Positions 44,289 to 55,640 of a DNA stretch of 64,000 nucleotides are shown here, in pieces. Location: contig CM039126.1 in assembly GCA_022036555.1 (NCBI GenBank), positions 15,409,263 to 15,473,262 of the forward strand, given 5' to 3'. The notes beneath the pieces were generated by a model. It was not told where the DNA came from. It saw only the letters and a list, made by a program, of their open reading frames with translations, and searched no databases. How positions within the stretch are numbered: the first letter of the stretch is position 1; each line of letters starts with the position of its first letter. The position numbers and the translations under genes are program-made. The DNA is from Microstegium vimineum (Eukaryota; Streptophyta; Magnoliopsida; Poales; Poaceae).

Positions 44289-45638
44289 CTATGCATCTAC
44301 CCATATGCTAGGGTAATATCTCTTTAAGTATTTGCCATTGATCGCTCTGGAAAATGCCACTCCCTCGAGAGTTTCCAAAATGTACGCATTACTAGGAGCA
44401 GACTGCTTTATCCGATAAGGACCTTCCCAATTAGGGGACCACTTTCCAAATTTAGAGCTCTTAGTCCCAATCAGTAAAATCAACTTCCAAACCAAATCGC
44501 CATCGGCAAATTCCTTTACCTTTACTTTCTTATCATACCATTGGGCAACCCTCTTCTTGTTCTCTTCAATACTGATTAATGCTCTTAACCGATGACCTGC
44601 CAAATCTTCTAACTCATCCTTCATAAGAGTAATATAATCATCGGTCGTCAACTGATCCTGAAAAGATAATCGCCTAGAACCAGTTTTAATTTCCCAAGGT
44701 AGGACAACATCGTGTCCATAAACCAACTGATACGGCGAGACCTTGGTTGCACCATGACAAGCCATTTGATATGACCATAAAGCTTCGTTTAATACCATGT
44801 GCCACCTCCTAGGGTTTTCTTCAATCTTGCGCTTTATAAGCTTAATGACTCCTTTATTAGTTGCTTCGGCTTGACCATTAGCTTGAGCGTAATAAGGAGA
44901 AGAATTTAACACCTTGAAACCCATGCTAGCAGCAAAGTCATCAAACTCTCCCGATGTGAACATGGTCCCTTGATCGGTAGTAATGGTCTGAGGAATACCA
45001 AATCGGTAAACGATGTGCTCCTTAACGAAATCCACCATGTTTGCTGATGTCACCTTCTTCAACGGGATTGCCTCAACCCATTTGGTGAAGTAATCGGTAG
45101 CAATAAGTATGAACTTGTGTCCCTTGCTCGACGGCGGATAAATCTGGCCGATGAGATCAATAGCCCATCCTCTGAACGGCCAAGACTTGATTATAGGATT
45201 CATTGCCGATGCAGGTGCCCTTTGCACATTACCAAACTTCTGACAATCCTGACACCCTTTGAAATAATTGAAGCAATCCTCCAGGATCGTTGGCCAATAA
45301 TATCCATTCCGCCTAATCACCCACTTCATCTTGAATGCCGATTGATGCGCTCCACATACACTTTCATGGATTTCACCCATCAACTCTTTTGATTCCTCTT
45401 TGCCAAGACATCTAAGCAAAACCCCATCAATTGTCCAATAATACAACTCATTATCAAGGAGCACATACTTAGTGGCTTGGAACCTTAGACGCCTTCCAAC
45501 TTTTCTGGACGGATCCCTCAGATAATCGGCAATCTCCTTTTTCCAGTCATCGGCAACCGTTACCGATGTCACGATTTCTTGAATCGGCTGATATCCTGAA
45601 GCATTCTGTGCTAACCGATTGGCCTCTTCATTATGCAA
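44289..45638 (-). CDS. Integrase of inner gypsy element
   Basis: A 449-codon open frame. It holds the zinc-binding module (HESVCGAHQ, then CQDCQKFG), the catalytic core with Asp in GWAIDLIGQI, Asp in TTDQGTMFTSGEF and Glu in YYAQANGQAEATNKG, a C-terminal domain (WYDKKVKVKEFADGDLVWK) and YLKRYYPSIWVDA at the end. All D,D,E residues are present and no stop interrupts the domain. It is the C-terminal part of the pol polyprotein; the frame upstream is broken near 45640. Integrase joins element cDNA to host DNA. Confidence 0.92.
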   Translation of the reverse strand: MHNEEANRLAQNASGYQPIQEIVTSVTVADDWKKEIADYLRDPSRKVGRRLRFQATKYVLLDNELYYWTIDGVLLRCLGKEESKELMGEIHESVCGAHQSAFKMKWVIRRNGYYWPTILEDCFNYFKGCQDCQKFGNVQRAPASAMNPIIKSWPFRGWAIDLIGQIYPPSSKGHKFILIATDYFTKWVEAIPLKKVTSANMVDFVKEHIVYRFGIPQTITTDQGTMFTSGEFDDFAASMGFKVLNSSPYYAQANGQAEATNKGVIKLIKRKIEENPRRWHMVLNEALWSYQMACHGATKVSPYQLVYGHDVVLPWEIKTGSRRLSFQDQLTTDDYITLMKDELEDLAGHRLRALISIEENKKRVAQWYDKKVKVKEFADGDLVWKLILLIGTKSSKFGKWSPNWEGPYRIKQSAPSNAYILETLEGVAFSRAINGKYLKRYYPSIWVDA

Positions 45639-46640
45639 CCTTGGAATGTGTTCAAGGCGGGTATTCTTTGAACTCCTTTAACAACTGCAAACACCGCTCA
45701 TGGGCTGCAATTAGCACTTCACTTCGGCACTCATATATCCCGATCAACTGATTAATCACCAACATGGAATCACCAAAGATTTCAACAGCATCGGCACACA
45801 CCTCCCTGAGTAGTTCCAACCCCTTAAGCAAAGCCTGGTACTCAGCCTGATTGTTTGTCGAAGTAGCAACAATCGGCAATGAAATCTCATGCCTCTGTCC
45901 TCGGGTGAAATCAACAGAATACCGATACCTGCTCCATCCTTGCACGTAGACCCATCAAAGAACAGAGCCCAAGGAGCGATTTCAACAAAACTCACCATAT
46001 TGCAGTGCTGAGTGACAAAATCGGCCATCACCTGACCTTTAACAGCCTTTGCCGATTCATACCTTAGGTCAAACTCTGATAGCGCTAGAATCCACTTACC
46101 GATTCGTCCACTCAAAATCGGCATTGACAGCATGTACTTGACCACATCATCTTTGCAAACAACAGTGCATTCAGCCGACAGTAAATAGTGTCTTAATTTG
46201 ATGCAAGAGAAGTATAAACATAAGCACAATCTTTCTATGGCCGAATATCTGGTTTCAGCATCCACCAACCTTCTGCTCAGGTAATATATTACACGCTCCT
46301 TCTCCTCAAACTCTTGAATTAGGGCTGATCCGATAACGCTGTCATCGGCAGACAAATATAACCTGAAAGGCTTCCCGTGTTGAGGTGGAACTAAGACTGG
46401 AGGATTTACCAAGTATTTTTTAATCTCTTCTAAGGTTGTCTGCTGCTCTTCTCTCCATATAAACTCTTGATTGACTTTCAACTTTAACAGAGGACTAAAA
46501 GATTTAATCTTACCAGACAGATTGGATATAAATCTTCTAATGAAATTAATCTTGCCGATCAGAGACTGTAACTCAGTCTTGTTTGCGGGAGCAACTACCT
46601 TGTTAATAGCATCAATAGTTTTTTCTGCCGATTTCAATGC
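45639..46640 (-). pseudogene. RNaseH and connection region, inner pol
   Basis: The frame includes INKVVAPANKTELQSLIGKI, FRLYLSADDSVIGSALIQEF and RYSAIERLCLCLYFSCIKLR, followed by the RNaseH domain with LFFDGSTCKDGAGIGILLIS, NNQAEYQALLKGLELL and VEIFGDSMLVINQL (D, E, D). Single-base changes shift the frame near 46620, 45900 and 45650, so the polyprotein is interrupted. Confidence 0.88.
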
Positions 46641-47515
46641 CTCTCTGATGCACCATGAAGCCCAGAAACTGCCCTGCCGATACGCCAAACGCACACTTGA
46701 TAGGATTCATCTTCAACCCATGCTCCCTCATGCACTCCAATATTTTCCGCAAATCGGCAAGATGCTTTTTGAAGTCTCCAGACTTAACCACCACGTCATC
46801 GATGTAGATTTCAACTATGGTGCCGATATACTTATGAAAGATAAAATCCATTGCCCTCTGATAAATAGCACCGGCATTCTTCAAGTCAAAAGCCATGACT
46901 ACCCATTCAAATAAACCAACGTGACCTGGACATCGGAAAGCAGTCTTGGATATGTCTTCTTCAGCCATGAATATCTGATTATACCCAGCATTGCCATCCA
47001 TAAAGCTAATAATTTGGTGCCCAGCAGCAGCATCGATCAGCAGATCGGCAACAGGCATCGGGTAACCATCCATCGGCGTAGCCTTGTTCAGATTCCTGAA
47101 ATCAATGCAAACACGAAGTTTTCCATTCTTTTTATACACAGGAACCACATTAGAAATCCAATCGGCATATTGGCATTGCCGGATAAATCCAGTCTCGATC
47201 AACTTGGTAATCTCAGCCTTAATATCGGGTAAGATAGTAGGATTGCATCGGCGTGCCGGCTGCCGATGTGGCTGAAAACCAGACTTGATGGGTAACCGAT
47301 GTTCAACTATCGATCGGTCTAAACCAGGCATCTCTGTATAATCCCAAGCGAAACAATCTTTATTCTCTTTTAATAAATCAATTAACTATTGCTTACATTG
47401 GGAATCTAACTTAGCACTAATAAAAGTAGGCCTAGGTTTACTACCATCACCGATGTCGATTTCGAGCAAGTCGTCGACAGACGTGAAGCCCTACCCCAAT
47501 TTTCCGTCATCGGCG
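46612..47515 (-). pseudogene. Reverse transcriptase of inner gypsy element
   Basis: Conserved RT blocks are present: WISNVVPVYKKNGKLRVCID, FRNLNKATPMDGYPMP, FMDGNAGYNQIFMAEED (catalytic Asp), FEWVVMAFDLKNAGA and the IYIDDVVVKS active site. A TAG replaces CAG near 47389 (in SQCKQ) and a frameshift occurs near 46620. RT copies element RNA into cDNA. Confidence 0.9.
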
Positions 47516-47525
47516 AACTGATCCA

Positions 47526-48446
47526 TTAAGACGACTCCTCATGACCGACTGCTTGGATCGGTTTGATGCGGTAATCGGCAACTTTGAGGAACTCCTTGTC
47601 CCAGGCTTCACCAGATATACACCTAGTCTGCTCATAAGTGTCCAACTCTGCCGATGCAAGAGTAGATGGGGCTTCGCCGCGGACGACTTCAATTCTGTCC
47701 CCGATCCATTGCACCAGGCTCTGATGCATAGTAGAAGGGATGCAGCAATTAGCATGGATCCAGTCCCTTCCAAGGAGCAAGTTGTAGGTGCCTTTGCCGC
47801 TGATTACAAAGAACGTTGTCGGCAAAGTCTTACTGCCGATGGTTAAGTCAACACATACGGCTCCCATGGCGGTTGACACATTGCCTTCGAAGTCCTTGAG
47901 CTTCATGTCAGTTTTGACCAACTCCCGATCGTCTTTGCCAAGCTTCCTGAACACGGCATAGGGCATTATGTTGATCGATACGCCACCATCCACTAGCATC
48001 TTGGACATCGGCTGACCATCCACTTTACCCTTGACAAACAGAGCCCTTAAGTGCTGCCTCTCATCTTCGGCAGGCTTTTCAAAGACAGCCGTCATCGGAT
48101 CCAGCATCAATTGTGCCAAATCGGCAGCTTCTTCATCATCACTGACGGGCGCCATGAACTCCATCGGCAACATGGCAACCATGTTTATATCTGCCGATGG
48201 GCCCCTGTCCTTACGCTTCGGCCTCCATTGCTTCTCTTCCGAGGGTTCTGCACTGTCATACAGGTCGTCGCGGCGCTGGTGCTGAATCCTCCTCTTCTGG
48301 GTTTTAGTCAAACCCTTAGGGCACCATGGAGGAAGTTTGGTCTTCCAGACGGGCTGGTGCCGCTTTCCCCCGCTTTCATCGGCACTTCTTCCAATGTTGG
48401 GATCTCTGGAGAATATCTCCTCGTCGGGCACTCTAACATTGGCCAT
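47526..48446 (-). CDS. Aspartic protease region of inner gypsy element
   Basis: A 306-codon open frame, probably part of the gag-pol polyprotein. Its active site is MLVDGGVSINIMPY, the Asp-Gly-Gly form seen in Tat-type elements. It is followed by LTIGSKTLPTTFFVI and YNLLLGRDWIHA (the flap and hydrophobic-Gly motif). The N-terminal part has a Lys/Arg-rich stretch (LTKTQKRRIQHQRRDD). No stop interrupts it. The homologous outer region 57055-57963 has one TAA. Confidence 0.85.
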   Translation of the reverse strand: MANVRVPDEEIFSRDPNIGRSADESGGKRHQPVWKTKLPPWCPKGLTKTQKRRIQHQRRDDLYDSAEPSEEKQWRPKRKDRGPSADINMVAMLPMEFMAPVSDDEEAADLAQLMLDPMTAVFEKPAEDERQHLRALFVKGKVDGQPMSKMLVDGGVSINIMPYAVFRKLGKDDRELVKTDMKLKDFEGNVSTAMGAVCVDLTIGSKTLPTTFFVISGKGTYNLLLGRDWIHANCCIPSTMHQSLVQWIGDRIEVVRGEAPSTLASAELDTYEQTRCISGEAWDKEFLKVADYRIKPIQAVGHEESS

Positions 48447-48617
48447 CTCCTCCAGCTCCCTCTGGTCAACACGCCCGCCAAGCTGATCATGGGCACTGAG
48501 CTTGCCCCCCAGTCGATCATGTGCCGATCTATCCTCTCTGAGCGGCCTGGTGTACCTGGGTGCCTGATCATCAAAACAAGGTCACTTACCTGACCGATCG
48601 GCTGTGTAGTACCCATT

Positions 48618-48741
48618 GCATTCTGGACAGTTATCGGCAGTGGGCAGCTTGATGCCTTCTTCCCAGCAATGAACGTTTGCATTCTGGACAGTTATCGGCA
48701 GTGGGCAGCTTGATGCCTTCTTCCCAGCAATGAACGAAGAA
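48618..48741. repeat. 62 bp tandem duplication in inner gag
   Basis: GCATTCTGGACAGTTATCGG starts at 48618 and again at 48680, each unit running to GCAATGAACG. The outer element has one copy (about 58136-58197). 62 is not a multiple of three, so the gag frame is lost. Confidence 0.95.
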
Positions 48742-50109
48742 GGGACACCTCCAGTGGTCTTTATGTCGAAGCCATTCCCGATGCTCCTCCTCTTCTTGCC
48801 GATACTGTTCTTCACGTGATTGCCGATGGTATCGCCTCGGCTGTTTGTGAATAATCACCACTCCAGGAGCCCTGTTGGCGCTGCTACCCTCATCGGCAAC
48901 CTTCTTACCTTTTTTGTCATCGGCAAACCTTCTTGCATCGTGCTTAGGCACTTGGTAGTTAGGGTCTACCGATGAGTTCCTTCTGGCAGCTTCCGATGTC
49001 AGCACCTTGGTCTTTTCACTGATCTCCAACATATTGTTTGGGAAGGGGTGCTGATCAATCTTCATCGGTTTCTGGCCTTTGGAATTTTCAAACTTGATAC
49101 GCCCAGACTCGATCTCCGACTGCAACTGCTGCCTGAATACTTTGCAGTCATTGGTACTGTGTGAGGTTGCATTATGCCACTTGCAGTACCTAATCTTCTT
49201 AAGCTCTTCGGCCGATGGAATCACTTGGTTGGGCGCCAACTTGATCCGCCCCTCTTGTAGCAATAGGTCAAACATCCTATCGGCCTTGGTGATGTCGAAA
49301 GTGAACCTCTCAGTTTTTTTTTGGCCGAACGGACAAGACACAGACTTCTTATCCTTCACTCATTCGGCCGCGTCGACATTCAGCTCTTCATCCGATCTAG
49401 AGTCTTCTTCTTTCCCGATGAAGGTCACCTTCTTGTTCCAGGTCTTCCTAGGCTCCAAGGCTTTGATATCCTGATCGACAATCCTCTGCACTAGGTGACT
49501 TAGGCTCTCAAACTCCTGGGACGCGTATTTATCCTTGATGTGCGGCAGTAACCCTTGGAAGGCCAAATCTGCTAGTTGCCGATCATCAAGCACCAGACTG
49601 TAGCACTTGTTCTTCACGTCCCGCAGCCTTTGCACAAAGCTCTCTACCGATTCGTCGTTGCGTTGCCTCATTCTGACCAAATCGGTAAACTTCTTTTCAT
49701 CTATGCCAGCAAAGAAGTACTTGTGAAACTGCCTCTCCAGATCGGCCCATGTAATTATAGAATTTGGAGGCAATGATATGAACCATGTGAATGCCGATCC
49801 AGACAATGATGAAGAGAACAATCTCACCCTTAATTCCTCCCTGCTGGCAACTTCCCCGCACTGGATAATGAAGCGGTTGATGTGCTCCATTGTTGACGTG
49901 TCGTCTTGGCCGGAGAACTTGGTAAAATCGGGCACTTTGTACCGATTTGGAAGAGGAATCAAGTCATATGCAGGCGGGTACGGGGTCCGATAAGAGTATG
50001 TGTTGACCTTGGGTTTGATGCCGAATTGCTCTTTCATCACTTCGGCAATTTTGCCGACCCAGTATGCATCCTGCTCTTGCCGACTCATTGGCTGATTGTC
50101 GACTGGTGG

Positions 50110-50331
50110 AGTCGGCTGACGCGCCTCTTGGAGATGTGCAGTAGTCGTGGGCGCAACACCAGTCATCTGGACACTATGCATCGGCTGACTTACCGATGGA
50201 TAGTTTGGCATGCTTGGCGGAGTCGGCTGATGCGCCCCTTGAAGATATGCAGTTGCCGCAGGCGCAGCATTAGTCATCTGCACGCTATGCATCGGTTGAC
50301 TTACCGATGGATGATTTGGCATACTTGGCGG
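50110..50331. repeat. 111 bp (37 residue) tandem repeat in inner gag
   Basis: AGTCGGCTGA marks unit starts at 50110, 50221 and 50332, two full 111 bp units. The encoded repeat has the form QPTPPSMPNxPSVSQPMHSVQ. The outer gag has only one unit at about 59572-59680. The frame is preserved. Confidence 0.9.
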
Positions 50332-51387
50332 AGTCGGCTGAACTGTCACATTCATCGGTTGTTGTACCGATGATCCGCCTTGAATGTAAGTTGGGCCTCC
50401 ATAATAATACATCGGCGCGCCAGGCTGCTGAGCTGGTGGCTGGTTGACCCATCCAGGATTATAAGGCATCGGCATATGACTTGCCGATGGTTGATAGCTG
50501 ACCGGAGCATGCGGCTCTTGAATCCTAGAGCAATTGATCACCAGATTACCTTGGGGAATCGGTACTCCAGCTTGAGAGTTTGCCGCCAGAGATTGACTGC
50601 CGGTGGTTATAATCTGTTGCATCGACATGGGGCTTGCCGATGGCGGCATCAGAGGTATCTTGGGGATTACTTGGAGATCATCTGATGGCACTTGTATAGT
50701 CGGAGCAGGTGCAGAGTTGTGCGTCATATGAGCCATCGGCTGTGGCTGCGCTGCCAATGCCGTAGAGTTCCCCCAGGCTGAACCATCTCCCTGCACCAGA
50801 TTAGAACCAGCATATAGATTCGGGGGCATACCGTATCCCCACCAATTAGCGGGGGCTGGCCCTGAAGTTGCCGACGCGGCCGGATCTGCATTGAACTTGG
50901 TGGTATCGCCGACGTTCGGTCTTGGTGATGTAGCCACATCGGCAGACGGTTCCACAGAGGTGGAAGACGCCATTTGAGCTGCCGATGGGCTTGCAGATGC
51001 CAATCCAGGTTGATGGTACGCTGGACCGACATATCGCGGTGCATGTCCTCCTTTGAATGTTTGTGCGACAGCATTGTAGACAGTATTGGACAGCACGTTG
51101 GAGTGGTTAATTAAAGCTTGACTTACAGCGGCGTTAACCATCTCTTGTAGCTTACCAGGGTTGGCGTCGTACGTGACCTGCCGTGGCAACGGCGGATCCT
51201 GCTTCTGGATTGCTTCGCCACTCCTGCTGAGGCTGAAGGATTTGAGATACAGCTGTTTGTACTCCTCCATAGCCCGCTCCATGGCCTGCTTCTAATCGTC
51301 TTTCAGATCGGCCTCAGACACTTCAATGACATTCCTCTGGTTAACATCGGCGTGATCAGCCATGCCGGATGTGTGGATTTGTATAAT

Positions 51388-51415
51388 CAGGTCCCACCGA
51401 GCGTGCCAAAAGAGG
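51388..51415 (-). promoter_or_regulatory. Candidate primer binding site, inner element
   Basis: Next to the LTR end the minus strand reads CCTCTTTTGGCACGCTCGGT. TGGCACGC could pair with a tRNA 3' end carrying GCGTGCCA; I cannot name the tRNA. The outer element has TGGCACGCCCAGTGGGAC at 60735-60754. Confidence 0.55.
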
Positions 51416-52443
51416 TGTTGACACAAAAAGCGTCAGATCTGTGAACACCTCGGGCTATTACCCAAAGCTCGATGTCGAGGGCGTGCCAGTCGATTTGACC
51501 AATCAATCGACAAGGATGATAACTATGACAAACTGAACAAGACGACAACGATGCGCCCGGACGTCAAGGCTCAGATTGATCAAGGATAACTAGAGCAGAG
51601 CTAGACGAGGCAAACAGCGATGCGCCCGGATTGCCAAAGCCTAGAGGTACTCCCAAGCGGAACTAGCAAAGATTTGACGGAGATCAAAGTGATGCAGCCC
51701 GTCGAAATCTTGAAGAACTCGTTAAAGCTATAACTAATGCATAAGAAAGGGTAAATTGCGATAAAAGTAGGATAAAAAGTAGAATTGGTTTGTTTTGAAT
51801 TGGATTGATTTCTTCCATAGCCCTCGGGCACATATTTATACTCCTGCATGGAGAGTTGTACAAGGACACGACACATACCCTTCCTAAAACAAACTCCTAC
51901 TTTAAAGAAAACTGACTCGCGCAGGAGCCGGATAATAATATTTATTTCCTAAACAAACACACCTATTTTAATGGAAAATAAATGACTCATGCAAGAGTCA
52001 GACTCAAACTACTATAATAATACTGGCACAGAACACCAGTTTCCTTATACTTCTTCTCGATGGAAACTTTCCATCGGCAGATCCCTTTAATCCGCACCTT
52101 CCTTCTTTGGCCACTTGTAACCCTCCGCTACCGCCAAGTGCTAAGTCACGCCCATCGGCATCGGCAATATTTTCCCGATCAGCAATCGGCAGCATCTCTT
52201 CGTTGGCAATTGGCAAGGCCCCTTTATCGGCAATCGGCAATAGCAGCTCATCGGCAATCGGCAAGACCACCAATTAACCTTTGTCGGCAAAGATCACCCA
52301 GCCTCCATCGGCAACACACTTGGCCTTTTGCAGCATTCTTCCATCGGCAATATTGGCTCATACTTTACCGATGCCGATGGAGAACGGTCATTGACCAGTC
52401 AAGCTTCAACCCATTTGACACGTGTCGAAAAACGGTGTCAACA
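51416..52443 (-). repeat. 5' LTR of inner gypsy element
   Basis: 1028 bp with the same boundaries as 38057-39084. The promoter TATAAATATG lies at about 51831-51840. Transcription would run leftward into gag. Confidence 0.95.
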
Positions 52444-53690
52444 TCGGCAGAACCTCCATCGGCTTCAGTTGCGCCAACCACTAGTGGGTCATCGGCAGAG
52501 CCTCCATCGGTAAGTGTACCTGATCAACCGATGGACGACGTCCCGGTTCAAGAGATAACTCCACCCGCCACGATAGTGGAGGCATCGTCATCGGCACAGT
52601 CGGCCAGACTACCCGGCGAAGAAACAACTCAACCTTCCGCAGCAGCAGCGACATCGACATCGGCACCGTCGACCCACGTCCCCGATGATAGAGTGGAACT
52701 GCCACCACAAGAAACTGCCACCACATCGGAGGCGACGCCGGCAACAACTATACCAGCACCAGCGGCGTCGGCTGCCTCCCCAACATGGGCCCAGTCATCG
52801 GCATCCGCTGCCGATGTTCAGGATGAAGCTGGACCATCCAGTATGCCAAGCCCCAGGCAAGAGATCCGCTTCAAGATGGTAAGTCGATTACCTTAAAGCT
52901 CATAGTATAATTTTACAATCGGCATATTTAACTTCTCTGTTTTTAGGCTCAGGACTCTCCGAACAGCCTCTTCTCCTACAGCCTGAACCCTCAGGACGAA
53001 GATGAACGCCCAGGCCGCATTCAAGCAGACAGTCTGTTCTCCTTTGCAGTCGACATCCCCGACGATGAGGAAGAGAAAAGCTCCGTCCCAGCTTTATCGG
53101 CAGAAATCAAGTCCAAACTTGAAGAACTGTTCTCCTTGCTGCTACAAGACACGTCTCAACTCGTCCAGGACTCGTCGGCAGCAAGGATTACATTCAAGGA
53201 CATCCAAAGCCATCTTTCTGCCGATGCAGCAGAAGTCCTTCTCCAGGCAACCTTCCTCGACATTAAGCAGATCCAATACCAGAGGCTTACCCGTCGCATT
53301 GCCGATAGGGCCGCTCAAGCCAAGAGCGAGGAAGAGAAGCTCAAATTCAAACACATTGCCGATGAGAAGCACAAAGGCATCGGTCAAGCAAAAGTCTCCA
53401 TCGGCAACCTTGACCAAGAAATCTCCCGACTGTTGGCAAGGAAGGAGGAGTTACTGGCGGAGCTGCAGAAGGTTGAGGGGGATTTGACGGCTGCCAACCA
53501 GCAGAAGACTCAACTGTCCGATTCCATCAGGGTCCTGCGGCAAGAAAGGGACCATAATGCCTGACAAGCCATCCTATGGAAGAAGAAAATCAAGCCGGTC
53601 GAGGGCTCTGCTGATGCCGACGCCAAGGAGATGGACGAAATAGAGCAAATTCGCCTGCGTGCGATATCAGTCATCCATTCCTTACTGTAA
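52444..53690 (+). pseudogene. Antisense PMD gene, outer element, 3' part
   Basis: This continues exon 4 after the inner insertion (SAEPPSVSVPDQPMDD, Pro/Ala/Thr-rich linker) to a donor at 52878. Exon 5 is 52947-53690, encoding the coiled-coil tail (RAAQAKSEEEKLKFKH, KVEGDLTAANQQKTQLSDS) and ending at TAA 53688-53690. An in-frame TGA near 53562 (HNA followed by stop) truncates the tail. Without the inner element exon 4 would be continuous with 37821-38056. Confidence 0.85.
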
Positions 53691-53808
53691 TATCTGTTGT
53701 ATCGGCGAGAATTGTAACTTGATACTTGATCTTGATTTGTAATATAAGGCCGGTTTGTTTTTACCGATGCTTATATAATTTTTTCGTTCATGGGCACTCA
53801 ACTGAGCA

Positions 53809-54747
53809 CTACGCGTCCACCCATATACTAGGGTAGTACCTCTTTAAGTATTTGTCGTTAATCGCTCTAGAAAACGCCACTCCTTCAAGAGTTTCCAAAA
53901 TGTACGCATTACCAGGAGCAGACTGTTTTATCCGATAAGGACCCTCCCAACTAGGAGACCACTTTCCAAATTTAGAGCTCTTAGTCCCAATCGGTAAAAT
54001 CAACTTCCAAACCAGATCGCCATCGGCAAATTCCTTCACCTTTACTTTCTTGTCATACCATCGGGCAACCCTCTTCTTATTCTCTTCAATGCTAATCAAT
54101 GCCCTCAACCGATGACCTGCCAAATCTTCTAACTCGTCTTTCATCAGAGTGATATAATCATCGGTCGTCAATTGATCCTAAAAAGATAATCGCCTAGAAC
54201 CAGTTTTAATTTCCCAAGGTAGGACAGCATCATGTCCATAGACCAACTGATACGGCGAGACCTTGGTTGCACCATGTCAAGCCATCCGATATGACCACAA
54301 ATCTTCGTTTAATACCACATGCCACCTTCTAGGGTTTTCCTCAATCTTGTGTTTTATAAGCTTAATGACTCCCTTATTAGTCGCTTCAGCTTGACCATTA
54401 GCTTGAGCATAATAAGGAGAAGAATTCAACACCTTGAAACCCATGCTAACAGCAAAGTCATCAAATTCTCCCGATGTGAACATGGTCCCTTGATCGGTAG
54501 TGATAGTCTGAGGAATACCGAATCGGTAAACGATGTGCTCCTTAACGAAATCCACCATGTTTGCCGATGTCACCTTCTTCAAGGGGATTGCTTTGACCCA
54601 TTTGGTAAAGTAATCAGTAGCAACAAGTATGAATTTGTGCCCCTTGCTCGATGGCGGATAAATTTGGCCGATGAGATCAATAGCCCATCCTCTGAATGGC
54701 CAAGGCTTGATTATAGGATTCATTGCCGATGCAGGTGCCCTTTGCAC
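53809..54747 (-). pseudogene. Integrase of outer gypsy element
   Basis: Matches the inner integrase throughout, with the core GWAIDLIGQI, TTDQGTMFTSGEF and YYAQANGQAEATNKG intact. It has TGA after SYRMA (54277), TAG before DQL (about 54177) and TAG in the zinc module (54772, GC-stop-DC for GCQDC). The C-terminal frame 54171-53809 ends at YLKRYYPSIWVDA. Expected lesions of an older copy. Confidence 0.9.
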
Positions 54748-55640
54748 ATTACCAAACTTCTGACAGTCCTAGCACCCTTTGAAATAATTGAAGCAATCTT
54801 CGAGGATTGTCGGCCAATAATATCCATTCCGCCTAATCATCCACTTCATCTTGAATGCCGATTGATGCGCTCCACATACACCTTCATGGATCTCACCCAT
54901 CAACTCTTTCGATTCCTCTTTGCCGAGACATCTAAGTAAAACCCCATCAATTGTCCGATAATACAACTCATTATCAAGGAGCACATACTTAGTAGCTTGG
55001 AACCTTAGACGCCTTTCAACTTTCTTGGATGGATCCCTCAAGTAATCGGAAATCTCCTTTTTCCAGTCATCGGCAACTGTTACCGATGTCGTGAGTTCTT
55101 GAATCGGCTGATACCCTGAAGCACTCTGTGCCAACCGATTGGCCTCTTCATTATGCAGTCGAGGAATATACTCAAGACGGTATTCTCTGAACTCTTTCAA
55201 CAACTGCAAACACCGCTCATGAACAGCAATTAACACCTCACTTCGGCACTCATACGTCCCGATCAATTGATTAATCACCAACATGGAATCACCGAAGACT
55301 TCAACAGCATCGGCACGCACCTCCCTGAGTAGTTCTAACCCCTTAAGCAAAGCTTGGTACTCAGTCTGATTGTTTGTCGAAGTAGCAACAATCGGCAGCG
55401 AAATTTCATACTTCTGTCCTCGGGGCGAAATCAAAAGAATGCCGATACCTGCTCCATCCTTGCACGTGGACCCATCAAAGAATAAAGTCCAAGGAGCAAT
55501 CTCAGTAAAGCTCACCATATTACAATGCTGAGTAACAAAATCGGCCATCACCTGACCCTTAACAGCCTTAGCCGATTCATACCTTAGGTCAAACTCTGAC
55601 AGTGCCAAAAATCCACTTACCGATTCGTCCACTCAAAATC
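54748..55640 (-). pseudogene. RNaseH and integrase zinc module, outer pol
   Basis: The frame 55632-54769 holds TLFFDGSTCKDGAGIGILLI, NNQTEYQALLKGLELL and VEVFGDSMLVINQL (RNaseH D, E, D), then KYVLLDNELYYRTIDGVLLR and HEGVCGAHQ. It is in one frame for 287 codons, better kept than the inner RNaseH. A shift at about 55610 separates it from the RT part. Confidence 0.88.

Larger units (their letters stand above)
48447..51363 (-). pseudogene. Gag of inner gypsy element
   Basis: The start is ATG at 51361-51363 (MADHADVNQRNVIEVSEADL), 52 bp after the LTR end. The N-terminal half is Pro/Ser/Gln-rich. The retrotransposon gag core begins at RYKVPDFTKFSGQDDTSTME and includes GSAFTWFISLPPNSIITWAD and ESLSHLVQRIVDQDIKA. 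A CCHC-like KWHNATSHSTNDC follows. Defects are TAG for Gln at about 51293, TGA for Trp at 49360-49362 and a 62 bp tandem duplication at 48618-48741 that shifts the frame. It also has two copies of a 37-residue repeat (50110-50331) where the outer gag has one. Confidence 0.88.
38057..52443 (-). mobile_element. Inner Ty3/gypsy element of the same family
   Basis: The 1028 bp LTRs at 38057-39084 and 51416-52443 are flanked by TCGGG on the left and TCGGC on the right, a 5 bp duplication with one mismatch. The uninterrupted sequence in the homologous exon (42940) supports TCGGC as the original. Orientation is the same as the outer element. By eye the LTRs differ at about six positions (0.6 %), so it is younger than its host. 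It contains gag, protease, RT, RNaseH, integrase and the antisense PMD gene, plus a copia solo LTR at 39572-40815. Several stops and shifts make it defective. Confidence 0.93.
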
